From Bradyrhizobium sp. S69 (GTDB taxonomy: Bacteria; Pseudomonadota; Alphaproteobacteria; Rhizobiales; Xanthobacteraceae), in assembly GCF_009766005.1 (NCBI RefSeq), contig NZ_LMUK01000027.1:167637-231636 (forward strand): a DNA stretch of 64,000 nucleotides, in the 5' to 3' direction. The notes below the pieces were generated by a model that was not told the origin of the DNA, did no database searches, and was given only the letters and a program-made list of their open reading frames with translations. Position 1 is the first letter of the stretch. Each line of letters opens with the position of its first letter. Positions 7,213 through 15,741 of the stretch are shown here, piece after piece. The position numbers were made by a program, and so were the translations under genes.

Positions 7213-7447
7213 TGGTGGCTCCTTTGCTTTTCTCGCGCTGACGCAAATTGGTTTTGACTGAGTTCGCCGTTGTGCCCATCAGGTGCGCGGCGTCCTTCGG
7301 GGGCAAGCCCATTTTTTCGAGAAACTTCACCTTTGCCGGTAGATCCGGCACGCGCTTCGGATCGTTTTTCGCAATTTCCTGCACACACAGGAACGCGAGT
7401 GCCTTTCCGATGACAGCGAGCCACGGCGTATCAAGCTGATCTGGCAA
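7187..7447 (-). CDS. small HTH protein (first gene of the TIR operon)
   Basis: An 86-residue protein from a TTG at 7447 with AAAGGTG four bases before it. Residues ~12-70 (IGKALAFLCVQEIAKNDPKRVPDLPAKVKFLEKMGLPPKDAAHLMGTTANSVKTNLRQREK) carry a clear helix-turn-helix, LPPKDAAHLMGTTANSVKTNL, of sigma-70 region-4 type; the C-terminal ~15 residues are very basic. It appears distantly paralogous to the next gene. Likely role: operon control, or sensing and DNA binding with the TIR protein. The call of a real gene rests on the HTH and the tight gene order. Confidence 0.65.
   Translation of the reverse strand: MPDQLDTPWLAVIGKALAFLCVQEIAKNDPKRVPDLPAKVKFLEKMGLPPKDAAHLMGTTANSVKTNLRQREKSKGATSGKKKGKR
7199..7207 (-). 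other. A9 homopolymer in the overlap of the two HTH genes
   Basis: Nine consecutive A (coding strand) lie where the first HTH gene ends (GGC AAA AAA AAA GGC) and the second begins (GTG GCA AAA AAA AAG). The second frame is +1 relative to the first, so loss of one A in DNA or by polymerase slippage would fuse the two proteins. Such tracts are known slippage sites; its use here is inference. Confidence 0.5.
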
Positions 7448-7477
7448 AATTCACCTTTATCGTTTAGGTCGAGCGAA

Positions 7478-7705
7478 TCACCTGGAACAATCGCCATTGT
7501 TGAATACAATGAGTTCCACCGGCCCCGTAGTTAATAAAAGCGGGTTATCCACGCACGAGCACGGCTCTCCACAGGTACTAAGAGCCTGAAGGAGCCCTTG
7601 AGAGGCCGGGCATTCATCGCCGATGTGGATCATCACGCGGCATTTTACGCAGACGATCGCCAAATCGGAGTTGGTGACCTTTCCCTTCTTACGGTGACAG
7701 TGCAC
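7478..7705 (-). pseudogene. possible Cys-rich gene remnant cut by the MITE-like repeat
   Basis: A 75-residue frame with NSDLAIVCVKCRVMIHIGDECP and six or more cysteines, including CVKC. Its first ~5 codons, including the GTG, lie in the complete MITE-like repeat, so the native N-terminus appears lost. It ends about 30 bp before the first gene of the TIR operon in the same direction. It could be a fourth, damaged member of that operon or chance coding. Confidence 0.25.
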
Positions 7706-7780
7706 TAAATTACTCGACGCCGACGCGCCTCCATCAAGGCGCCGCGCTGCGCAAAATAATTAAGTGCACTGTCACCGTAA
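7689..7780. repeat. complete 92-bp MITE-like element
   Basis: Perfect 18-bp terminal inverted repeats: TTACGGTGACAGTGCACT at 7689-7706 and its reverse complement at 7763-7780. A GC-rich interior is shared with the truncated copy at 6021-6082. There is no coding capacity. Size and ends fit a miniature inverted-repeat element or a large REP-type palindrome mobilised in trans. Confidence 0.85.
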
Positions 7781-7819
7781 TTCGAAATGATAGGGCATCG
7801 CTTCGCTACCCATCCAACG

Positions 7820-9076
7820 CTAAGCCAACAATCCGTTTCCGCTGAGCTGCGGCCACTGCGACAATATACGTTGACGTGCGGATTTGATCGGGTTGCCATC
7901 TACGGGAAAGGGAATGTCGTTTACTTCCGGGTGAAGTCTGCGCAATCGGCCTTCTTCTGCGCGGGCAGAAAGTAAAACGCCCTCCAATTGTTTCTGGAGC
8001 GCAAACGATGGAGCCCTCGCAAAATTGAGGCCGGGCGCGCGCGAGATGAAAAAATCTACAATTTCTCGAGCATCGACTTGCAGGCGATAATATTTGTCCT
8101 CCGCAGTTTTCAGTCGCCGCACCAGTCTTTCTTCGTACTTTAAATTGTACCAAAACTTCAATCGGGAAAAGAGTTTTCCCTTAATGCAAACTCGCGTAAC
8201 GATGCAGAGACCGACAGCCATCCCCAAAAGGGAGGCTGGCAGCAACGTCAAACTGGAAGCTTCATCGAGCAGGTACCAAATTGACGCAGCGCCTGCCGAG
8301 ACAAAACCGAGTCCAACGGCGGCGGTGTAAGGAGACCAAACTGCTCCGTACAAACCGGCTTTGGCAAGTTGATTAGCTTCAGACTGCTCTTCAAGTTGGC
8401 GCACAAGGTTTTGACAGTCCGTCGCAAGCCTCAGAAAGTCACCGCGGTGACGTTCGGTCACCGCAAAGACATCCCTTTGAAAGAACGTAACCGAAACAAT
8501 TTGTTCTCCAATCTCGCGATCTGTCGGACTCACGAAAGTTATCGCCCGGTTGAGTTCAGCGATTGCATCGTTGGCGAGACTCTTCGCCGCAGGGTCTAAA
8601 AACGACCGGATCGAGATACCAAATCGGGCCAACCTAGTTAGACTTAGCCACGCAAATACATACCTAGCGACAGGCTTTGCGATGCGATTGAGCGCCTGCT
8701 TGGTCTCCAGAAGATCGTCGACTAACTCAGCTTCGCGTTTGCGCCGCGCCGCATCTTCTGCAATGCGCGCCCGCTCGTCTGCAAAGAAGGCTTCAGTGCT
8801 GGTCCTTAGCTTTTCGACTTCGCCGACTAACGAGTGCAGTCGGTCCCCGTTGAGTTTCGCCTGGCATTCGATTCCTCGAAGTATTTTGTTTGTCTCTTTA
8901 AATTCAGGTCCCCAATTGACGGAATCCTTGGGCGCTATCACGTCGAGGTGTTGACTGATTTTTTCGAGGTGCGCGTTGGTTTCGCGGCTTGCCGGCGCCA
9001 AAAGGTCGCGGGCGTTTTTGGCCGCATCCAAAATGGAATTGACCACATGCAGAAAAGCAGCAAACTCGATCGCCAT
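7820..9076 (-). CDS. coiled-coil protein with a central two-helix membrane hairpin, family unknown
   Basis: A 418-residue protein from ATG at 9076. Residues ~30-135 are charged and helical (KLNGDRLHSLVGEVEKLRTSTEAFF..., EDAARRKREAELVDDLLETKQ), a likely coiled coil. Residues ~250-270 and ~277-297 (AAVGLGFVSAGAASIWYLL, ASLLGMAVGLCIVTRV) are two membrane segments with a short loop. The rest (~300-418) is again helical and basic. No catalytic motif is visible. GC and codon use look lower than in the flanking core genes, consistent with transfer. It points the same way as the TIR operon, about 370 bp upstream of it, so a functional link is possible but unproven. Confidence 0.7.
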   Translation of the reverse strand: MAIEFAAFLHVVNSILDAAKNARDLLAPASRETNAHLEKISQHLDVIAPKDSVNWGPEFKETNKILRGIECQAKLNGDRLHSLVGEVEKLRTSTEAFFADERARIAEDAARRKREAELVDDLLETKQALNRIAKPVARYVFAWLSLTRLARFGISIRSFLDPAAKSLANDAIAELNRAITFVSPTDREIGEQIVSVTFFQRDVFAVTERHRGDFLRLATDCQNLVRQLEEQSEANQLAKAGLYGAVWSPYTAAVGLGFVSAGAASIWYLLDEASSLTLLPASLLGMAVGLCIVTRVCIKGKLFSRLKFWYNLKYEERLVRRLKTAEDKYYRLQVDAREIVDFFISRAPGLNFARAPSFALQKQLEGVLLSARAEEGRLRRLHPEVNDIPFPVDGNPIKSARQRILSQWPQLSGNGLLA

Positions 9077-9280
9077 GATCGTCTCGTGCCTGTGTCACCT
9101 TCAAATTTAACAGTAAGGGGCCCCGTTTGGCAAGAAATAGGGCAAAATCCTATCGCCGTCAGACGCGCGCCTAATAGTGTCCCGGGCGACCCCACAACAC
9201 GGACAACCCGCCGCTTGCCAAATTCGTTATATAGTATAATCAATTTGCGCATCGCCTAAGCAAGCCGCCGGGGAACGCAA

Positions 9281-10165
9281 ATGCCCAAACTAAAGCTGCC
9301 CAATATCGAGGACGTGGTTGCGATCGACATCCATACCCATGCGGAAGAGCCCTGCGGCATGCATGGCGACGACGGCTATGACGACTTCCAGGCGCAGATG
9401 GCCGACTATTTCAAGTCGCCGCACAAGCATCCGCCGACCGTGCCTGAAACCGCGGCCTATTACCGCTCGAAGAACATCGCGGCCGTGATCTTCCCGGTCG
9501 ATGCCGAGCGCGAGACCGGTTTCCGCCGCTACAATAATTACGAGATGATCGAAGCGGCTTCCGACCATCTCGACGTCCTGATTCCCTTCGTCAGCATCGA
9601 TCCGCACAAGGGCAAGCTTGGGGTGCGCGAGGCGCGCAAGCTGATCGAGGAATACGGCGTGCGCGGCTTCAAATTCCATCCGACCATGCAGGGCTTCTAT
9701 CCCAACGACCGCATGGCCTATCCGCTGTATGAGGCGATCAACGAGGGCGGCGCGATCGCGCTGTTTCACACCGGGCAGACCGGCGTCGGCAGCGGCATGC
9801 CCGGCGGCATGGGGATGCGGCTGAAATATTCCAACCCGATGTACATGGACGACGTGGCGGCGGATTTCCCCGATCTGAAGATCATCCTCGCGCATCCCTC
9901 GTTTCCCTGGCAGGAAGAAGCGCTGTCGGTCGCGACCCACAAGCCGAACGTCTATATCGACCTCTCCGGCTGGTCGCCGAAATATTTCCCGCCGATCCTG
10001 GTGCGCTACATCAACTCGATCTTGCAGGACAAGATGCTGTTCGGATCGGATTGGCCGGTGATCACGCCCGACCGCTGGCTGGCCGACTTCGCCAAGCTCG
10101 AGATCCGTGACGAGATCAGGCCGAAGGTGCTAAAAGCCAACGCGCGCAGGATATTGGGTATCTGA
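9281..10165 (+). CDS. amidohydrolase-2 family metal-dependent hydrolase
   Basis: A 294-residue TIM-barrel hydrolase. Metal-binding and active-site motifs appear in order: DIHTH at 16-20, GFKFHP near 122, ALFHTGQTG near 163, ILAHPSFPW near 204 and LFGSDWPV near 251. These match the amidohydrolase_2 group that contains decarboxylases and the 4-hydroxyphenyl-beta-ketoacyl-CoA hydrolase type, to which the overall layout seems close. The substrate is not certain. It is likely cytoplasmic. The next gene lies 30 bp downstream in the same direction, so co-transcription is probable. Confidence 0.9.
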   Translation: MPKLKLPNIEDVVAIDIHTHAEEPCGMHGDDGYDDFQAQMADYFKSPHKHPPTVPETAAYYRSKNIAAVIFPVDAERETGFRRYNNYEMIEAASDHLDVLIPFVSIDPHKGKLGVREARKLIEEYGVRGFKFHPTMQGFYPNDRMAYPLYEAINEGGAIALFHTGQTGVGSGMPGGMGMRLKYSNPMYMDDVAADFPDLKIILAHPSFPWQEEALSVATHKPNVYIDLSGWSPKYFPPILVRYINSILQDKMLFGSDWPVITPDRWLADFAKLEIRDEIRPKVLKANARRILGI

Positions 10166-10194
10166 CGCGCGAGCTTTTATAAGCGCGTTGGGGA

Positions 10195-11019
10195 GTGGCC
10201 TTGACTGAAACGGACAGCGTCCCCTCGATCGCCGAGAGCGCGGCGACCGGCGAAATCGCGGATATCTATGCGGATATTCGCAGCGTCCTTTGCACCAGCG
10301 TCGTCAATCTGATCTGGCGCAACCTCGCGACCCTGCCGGGCGCGCTGCCTTGGACCTGGTCGACGGTTCGGCCGTTATACATAGCGGCCGCCGCCCCGCA
10401 CGCCGAGGCGGTGCGTCGCACGCTGAGCCTGCCCGACATGCCCCGGCTTTCGACAGATACGTTGATGGCGGCGGGCATCGATCGGCCGGCGTTGGCGGCG
10501 ATCCGCGCCACGCTGAACAGCTATCATCACACCAATGCGCTGGCGCTGGTCGTGCTCTCGGCGTTGCTCGAACGGTATGACCCGAGCGCCGGGGATGTTG
10601 CCCAGCCGTCGGAAGCAGCACCCGCCGCCGATAGAACCGAACTTCCAGCGCTGCCCGCGATGACGGCATTGGCTCCGCAGGTGCAGCGGCTGATCGTCGA
10701 ATTGAATCAATTCGGCGAGGACACCGATCCTTCGCTGATCGCCAGCATGTACCGCCATCTGGCCTATTGGCCGCCATATCTCGCCATCATCAGGACGATG
10801 CTGGCGCCGTTGCAGGCCGATGGACAATTGAACGCGCTGACGCGCGCGGCACGGGCGTTGGGCCGCGCCCACGGTCGCGCACTTGTGAGCCGGCTTACCC
10901 CCAGCGAGCCGCCGGCCTCGCTTGAAGCCGCGCTCGCCTCGTGCAAGCTGTTTGTCGAACATCCGATCGCGCGGATGACGGGCATCTGCGCCATCCTTCG
11001 CCGCACCATGCCGGAATGA
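10195..11019 (+). CDS. DehI-type (group I) haloacid dehalogenase-like protein
   Basis: A 274-residue all-helical protein. ESAATGEIADIYADIRSVLCTSVVNLIWRNLATLPGALPWTW resembles the start of DehI (PF10778), and a second similar half begins at VQRLIVELNQFGEDTDPSLIASMYRHLAYWPPYLAII, matching DehI's pseudo-dimer of two ~130-residue repeats. DehI hydrolyses D- and L-2-haloacids by direct water attack, without a covalent ester. The start is uncertain: GTG at 10195, or TTG at 10201, which has better spacing from GGGGA. The HAD-type dehalogenase gene follows 40 bp downstream. I cannot verify the active-site Asp and Asn by alignment. Confidence 0.7.
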   Translation: MALTETDSVPSIAESAATGEIADIYADIRSVLCTSVVNLIWRNLATLPGALPWTWSTVRPLYIAAAAPHAEAVRRTLSLPDMPRLSTDTLMAAGIDRPALAAIRATLNSYHHTNALALVVLSALLERYDPSAGDVAQPSEAAPAADRTELPALPAMTALAPQVQRLIVELNQFGEDTDPSLIASMYRHLAYWPPYLAIIRTMLAPLQADGQLNALTRAARALGRAHGRALVSRLTPSEPPASLEAALASCKLFVEHPIARMTGICAILRRTMPE

Positions 11020-11059
11020 ACGCGGGCGTGGGTGATTCCATTTTGAAAGGTAGACATCT

Positions 11060-11806
11060 GTGACGATCAAGGCCGTTGTGTTCGATGCCTATGGCACGCT
11101 TTACGATGTTCAGTCGGTTGCTAACATCACCGAGGAGGCGTTTCCCGGTTATGGCGAGATCATCACGCAGATCTGGCGGATCAAGCAGCTTGAATACAGT
11201 TGGCTGCGGTCGCTGATGCGGCGCTATGAGGATTTCTCGGTTCTGACGCGGGATTCGCTGATCTACACGCTGCGGCTGCTCGGGTTGAAGCACGACGATG
11301 CCGTGTTCGCGCGCATCATGGAGAAATATCTGCATCTCGACCTCTATCCGGATGCCAATGCGGCGCTGGCGGCCTTGCGCGGCCGCAAGCTCGCGATCCT
11401 CTCCAACGGCTCTACCGACATGCTCAATGCGCTGGTGCGCAACAGCGGGCTCGACCGCGTGCTGGACGCCACCATCAGCATCGACTCCAAGCGGATATTC
11501 AAGCCGAGTCCGGATGCCTACACTTTGATCGAGGAGAAGCTCGGGGTTAAGCCGGCCGACGTGCTGTTCGTGTCGTCGAACCCGTGGGATGCGATCGGCG
11601 CCAAGGCCTTCGGGCTCACCGTCGCCTGGATCGAGCGGGTGACGCCGGAAGCGATGGCGCAGGCCTGCGTCAACAGCGACGTCGTCCCGCCATTGACGAT
11701 GTTCAAGGCGATCCGGATGCAGATGGACGAGCTCGGGCTCGAGCCGGATTATCGCATCCAGGCGCTGTCGGACTTGCCGAAGGTGATCGCTTCTCATGAG
11801 TCTTGA
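11060..11806 (+). CDS. (S)-2-haloacid dehalogenase, HAD type II
   Basis: A 248-residue HAD hydrolase. The nucleophile motif is VVFDAYGTLYDV with D9; AILSNGS near 115 is motif II; KPSPDAYTLIEEKLGV carries the motif III Lys; and LFVSSNPWDAIGAKAFG is motif IV. The DAYGTLYD start and the SSNPWDAIGA motif are typical of L-2-haloacid dehalogenases rather than phosphatases. The reaction replaces halogen by hydroxyl with inversion. It lies between the DehI-like gene and a YbaK gene it overlaps by 11 bp. Confidence 0.93.
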   Translation: MTIKAVVFDAYGTLYDVQSVANITEEAFPGYGEIITQIWRIKQLEYSWLRSLMRRYEDFSVLTRDSLIYTLRLLGLKHDDAVFARIMEKYLHLDLYPDANAALAALRGRKLAILSNGSTDMLNALVRNSGLDRVLDATISIDSKRIFKPSPDAYTLIEEKLGVKPADVLFVSSNPWDAIGAKAFGLTVAWIERVTPEAMAQACVNSDVVPPLTMFKAIRMQMDELGLEPDYRIQALSDLPKVIASHES

Positions 11807-12263
11807 ATCGGTTCGGGCGTTTTTCGCCACCAAAGCTCCAGATATCGCCGTGATCGAATCGACGCAGAGCTCGGCGACCGTCGTGCTCGCAGCGGAAGCC
11901 TATGGCGTCGAGCCGGCGCGGATCGCCAAAACGCTCAGCCTGCGGATCGGCGAGCGCGTGGTGCTGATCGTGGCCGCCGGCACCTCGCGGATGGACAACA
12001 AGAAGGTCAAGGCATTGTTCGGCGGCAAGCCGAAGATGCTCGGCCTCGATGAAGTCGCCGACATCACCGGCCACGAAGTCGGCGGCGTCTGTCCGTTCGG
12101 ACTGAAAACACCGCTGCCGGTCTATTGCGACGTGTCGTTGCAGGCGTTCGACGAGGTGGTGCCGGCGGCGGGCTCGACCCACAGCGCGGTGCGGATCACG
12201 CCGGCCCGGATGGCGGAATTGACCGCGGCCGAATGGGTCGACGTGTGCCAGAGCCCCGCGTGA
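11796..12263 (+). CDS. YbaK/EbsC family aminoacyl-tRNA deacylase
   Basis: A 155-residue protein of the YbaK/ProX editing fold, which hydrolyses mischarged aminoacyl-tRNAs such as Cys- or Ala-tRNAPro. Visible family marks are EPARIAKTLSLRI with the conserved Lys45, VVLIVAAGTSRMDNKKVKALFG, and GHEVGGVCPFGL (~94-105). The specificity (YbaK versus ProXp-ala) is not resolvable by eye. Its ATG lies within the end of the HAD gene, implying translational coupling with the dehalogenase operon, though the functions look unrelated. Confidence 0.93.
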   Translation: MSLESVRAFFATKAPDIAVIESTQSSATVVLAAEAYGVEPARIAKTLSLRIGERVVLIVAAGTSRMDNKKVKALFGGKPKMLGLDEVADITGHEVGGVCPFGLKTPLPVYCDVSLQAFDEVVPAAGSTHSAVRITPARMAELTAAEWVDVCQSPA

Positions 12264-12324
12264 TATCGCGCGGTCCGGATGCAGAGGACGGCCCGCAGAA
12301 TTATGTATTGCGATAGCCCATCCA

Positions 12325-12493
12325 CGTCGTCCCGGCCTAGCGCGCAATTGCGCGTAAGGCGCCGGGATCCATCACCCCTGGCGTGGGTTGTGAAGGAAGG
12401 TAGCCGCCACATTGCCGAAACGAGAACACACGGCGTAGCGATGAGCGCAAGCGCGCTCACGCTGGGGTCCCGGCGCAAGGCCGGGACGACGAA
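12325..12493. repeat. pair of facing CGTCGTCCCGGC-type repeats
   Basis: In the 325-bp gap, a unit starting CGTCGTCCCGGCCTAG at 12325 faces its counterpart GTCCCGGCGCAAGGCCGGGACGACG ending at ~12493. The same unit pair recurs at 49619-49738. This is a dispersed Bradyrhizobium intergenic repeat. Beyond it, a short GCTAGCTAGCGAACTCGC stretch precedes the autotransporter 3' end; no gene is seen. Confidence 0.65.
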
Positions 12494-12588
12494 GACTGAA
12501 AGGGCTACGGCAGACAACTCGCTAGCTAGCGAACTCGCGTCGGACATCGCGCCATGTCGGTAAGTACCGCCAGCGGCAGCGGCGGCTG

Positions 12589-15500
12589 TTACCAGGCATA
12601 GCGCACCACGCCCTTGCCGGCGTAAGAACGGGTGACGTCGGAGAACTCGCCCTCGAAGGTAGCGGCCGCGGACCAGCCGTTCATCCATTTGATTTCCGCG
12701 GAGGCTGTCGTCAGCGTCGAGTCGGATGCCTGCGCCGCACCGTTGACGACGAACGATGCGCCCGGCAGCGTCTGGAAGGTCGCGGCGATCGAACGATCCG
12801 GATCGTAATCATGCGCCCAGGCGACACGGCCGCGCAAGGTCAGGACGGAGTCTTGCAGCGCCCAGGATTTGTCGGTGCGAATGCCGAGTTCGCTGCGGGC
12901 GTCGGTCACGCTCTTGGCGCCATACGACAGGGCGAAGGTGGAGGCGCCGGAGACGACGCCTTCGGCATAGGACGGCAGATCGAAGGTGGTGAACTGTCCG
13001 GCGGCGTAAGGCGTGATACCCATAACTGGCGTGACAAAACGATAGCCGCCCTCGACGCGGCCGGACCAGGCATTGGCGTCGAAGCGCGCGCGCAACTGAT
13101 CGGCGCCGGATATCGTGACGGTGCGATCCGTCGTCACGTCCTGCCAACCATAAGCCAGCGCCGCGGAGAGATAGGCGGAGCCTATGGTGTGGCGCACGAA
13201 CGCGCCGGCCTGGAACAGATCGGAATGACCGGTGCCGGCGTTGGCGACGCTGAAATTGGTGCCGCCACCGGCCATCGAGAAGCCGGCGATGGTATCGGGC
13301 GAGAAGCGGTAGTCGGCGCCGACCGCGGTGCCATAGACCCGGCTGGTCGCGCCATTGGATCCCACCGCCGTATTGCCGTCGGTGGTTTGCGAACCGCCGA
13401 AGCCCGCGACCCAGGTGCTCCAGCGCTGCTCGAAGCTGGCAACCGGGGCCTTGTTGAACATCGCAAAGGCGTCGCGCGCGGCGCCGGTGTTTTGCGTCGC
13501 TGCGTAGCCGCTGTCGCCGCTGCCCTGTGGCGCTGCGCCATTGCCACGGCCATCGATAAAGGGATCGGTCATCACGCCCATGAACTGCGTCATGGCATTG
13601 AACGTGGTCTGCTGCGTGCCGGTGGCGGTTTCACCCGAAGCCTGGGACAGGCCGGACGGCGTCAACGCGCCGAACACCAGCGGGATGCCACCGGTCGTGT
13701 TGAAGAAATTGGTCAGCGTATTGCCGACATTCTGCTGGTTGACGTTCAGGCCGGAGCCGAAGCCTGAAGCCGCGGGGCCGGACGGCGTGGAGCCGGATGA
13801 GGGGCCGGATGGGGTGAAATTCAGCGCCAGGTTCAAATAGGCGTTCTTGGCGTCGTAGCTCAGGTTGGTCGTGAAGTTCGTCGGCAAATTGCTGTTGACC
13901 AGCGAACCAAAGCTGCCGCTCACAACTCCCGCCGTCAGGATGGTGTACTTCTTGGCGACATAGCTGCCGCTGGTATAGATCGCATTGACGGTCGCGCCAC
14001 CCAGCGTCGCGGTGCCCGTGGCATTGGCAAACGACGACGTGGTCGGATTGATATTGACCGCATAGGTCGATGCCGCGGTAAAGTCGAGCGCGCCAATCAC
14101 CGTCATCGACGAGCCCGGCATGCCCGAGCCCGGCGCGAGGGTGCCCCCTGCGACCGAGGTGTGGGCGACGATGCCAGTGCCTGTCAGCGTACCGCCGGGA
14201 TTCACCGTGACCCCGCTCGACGATACGAGCGAGTTGTTGGCGACAAGGGTGCCGCCGTTGATCGTGGTCGCGCCGTTGTAGCCGAAGGAGCCGGTGAACG
14301 TCTCGGTGCCGCCGGCGAGCGTGATCCCGCCATTGCCGCTGATCATGCCCGCGTAAGTATCGTTGGCCGCGGTCAGGGTCAGTGTCTGGTTGCCCAGGAA
14401 TAAATTGGCGTTGCTGTTGGTTCCGGCCAGCGACTTGATCGAGGAGCCGACCGACATGACCGAAAGATCGAGGGCGCCGTTATTAACGACCTTGCTCGAG
14501 CTTGCGATGCTGGCGGTGCCATTGAGCGCCAGGTCTCCGCCGGTCGCGATAGTCGTTACACCGGTATAGTTGTTGGTGCCACCGAGTAACGCAAAGCCGC
14601 CCGTGACCGTCAGTCCGCCGCTACCACCGATGCTGCCGTAGTAGATCTCCGATGTAGTTCCGTTGGTGATGGTCAGGGTTTGCGCGCCCAAATTCACATT
14701 GCTGCCTGAGACACCGTTCAGCGCAACGATCGAAGCACCGGCCGTTGTCCCGGAGATATCGAACATCGCGCCGTTGGTCAGGTTGACCTGGCTCGACGCG
14801 GCAATGCTGCCCGTTCCCGCCAAAGCCAGCGTCCCGGCCGCAATCGTGGTCGCGCCGGTATAGCCGTTGGTGCCCGTCAAGGTGAGCGTGCCGGTCCCGA
14901 CTTTCGACAAGGCGCCCGTCACGTTAGTGCCATCGTTGATCTGCCCGGAAAAAGTCGTGCTCGAATTCAACGTGCCAACCGTCAGGGTCTGCGCGGCGGC
15001 TCCTCCGTTCTGAGTCGAAAAGACCACGTTGCCGCTTCCTGCGAGCGATCCGATGCTAAGGACGCCATCCGACTTCTGCATGAGCAGCGTGCCGTTGTTG
15101 ATGACGGCCGCGGTGCCACCCGTCGAGCTGTCGATCATTTGAAGGGTCGCGTTGCTATTGACCGTGAAGTTCGCCGCTCCGAGCGTCGAGTTATTCTGGA
15201 ACTGCGCCACACTGCCAGCTCCCTGCACCGAATAGGCGAGGTCACTTCCGCCCGCCGTGGCGTTGTTCTTGAAATCGAGCGTGCCGTTGACGGTGAAGTT
15301 CTGCGTGAGACCCGAACTATTGGTCATCCCCGCACCGTAGACCACCATCAACTGTCCGTTGAGATCGACCGTATAAGCGGTCGTTCCGTTGAAGGCGATG
15401 CTGCCGACCCCGACGCCGCTGGAAAGCGAAACCGCGCTCGTATTGGAAGTGCCGAAGATAGCGTCGGCGGTCTGGGCATTCGGGACGGTCGCGGGATTCC

Positions 15501-15741
15501 AGTTGCCTGCCGTATTCCAATCGCCGCTGCCCGGCGAAGCCAGCCAGGTCTGCGCCTGGGCTGATGCAGGCCAAAAAATAGGAAGCAATGCCAATACGGC
15601 CACTATGGCCAGCTTCGGCAAATACAAACTGCACCGCAAGCAAATGCCGGAAACCGATGAGCGACCAAAAAACAAATTTGCCTCCAACGTCTGCTTCGAT
15701 CCCGGCCGTTGTGGCGCCAGACGGCGCAGCCAAAATCGCAC
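12589..15741 (-). CDS. autotransporter (type Va secretion) with PATR-repeat passenger
   Basis: A 1050-residue protein. A signal peptide ends near PASAQAQ (~63) after an unusually long N-terminus; the GTG start at 15741 lacks a good ribosome-binding site, so the true start may be downstream. The passenger (~65-690) is Gly/Thr/Asn-rich beta-helix with passenger-associated transport repeats such as LTGTNGYTGATTIAAGTLAL, TNNYTGVTTIATGGDLALNG and GSFGYNGATTINGGTLVANN. A Pro/Ser/Gly linker lies near 690-715. The C-terminal ~280 residues are the outer-membrane barrel (WSTWVAGFGG..., ending GVVRYAW with terminal aromatic Trp). Probable adhesin or surface structure; no enzymatic passenger motif is visible. 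Confidence 0.92.
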   Translation of the reverse strand: MRFWLRRLAPQRPGSKQTLEANLFFGRSSVSGICLRCSLYLPKLAIVAVLALLPIFWPASAQAQTWLASPGSGDWNTAGNWNPATVPNAQTADAIFGTSNTSAVSLSSGVGVGSIAFNGTTAYTVDLNGQLMVVYGAGMTNSSGLTQNFTVNGTLDFKNNATAGGSDLAYSVQGAGSVAQFQNNSTLGAANFTVNSNATLQMIDSSTGGTAAVINNGTLLMQKSDGVLSIGSLAGSGNVVFSTQNGGAAAQTLTVGTLNSSTTFSGQINDGTNVTGALSKVGTGTLTLTGTNGYTGATTIAAGTLALAGTGSIAASSQVNLTNGAMFDISGTTAGASIVALNGVSGSNVNLGAQTLTITNGTTSEIYYGSIGGSGGLTVTGGFALLGGTNNYTGVTTIATGGDLALNGTASIASSSKVVNNGALDLSVMSVGSSIKSLAGTNSNANLFLGNQTLTLTAANDTYAGMISGNGGITLAGGTETFTGSFGYNGATTINGGTLVANNSLVSSSGVTVNPGGTLTGTGIVAHTSVAGGTLAPGSGMPGSSMTVIGALDFTAASTYAVNINPTTSSFANATGTATLGGATVNAIYTSGSYVAKKYTILTAGVVSGSFGSLVNSNLPTNFTTNLSYDAKNAYLNLALNFTPSGPSSGSTPSGPAASGFGSGLNVNQQNVGNTLTNFFNTTGGIPLVFGALTPSGLSQASGETATGTQQTTFNAMTQFMGVMTDPFIDGRGNGAAPQGSGDSGYAATQNTGAARDAFAMFNKAPVASFEQRWSTWVAGFGGSQTTDGNTAVGSNGATSRVYGTAVGADYRFSPDTIAGFSMAGGGTNFSVANAGTGHSDLFQAGAFVRHTIGSAYLSAALAYGWQDVTTDRTVTISGADQLRARFDANAWSGRVEGGYRFVTPVMGITPYAAGQFTTFDLPSYAEGVVSGASTFALSYGAKSVTDARSELGIRTDKSWALQDSVLTLRGRVAWAHDYDPDRSIAATFQTLPGASFVVNGAAQASDSTLTTASAEIKWMNGWSAAATFEGEFSDVTRSYAGKGVVRYAW

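Noticed and set aside
12811..13767. long plus-strand frame (318 codons) across the autotransporter
   Set aside because: Antisense shadow of a GC-rich repeat gene; Gly/Arg/Ala-rich with no family, and the minus-strand barrel is unambiguous.
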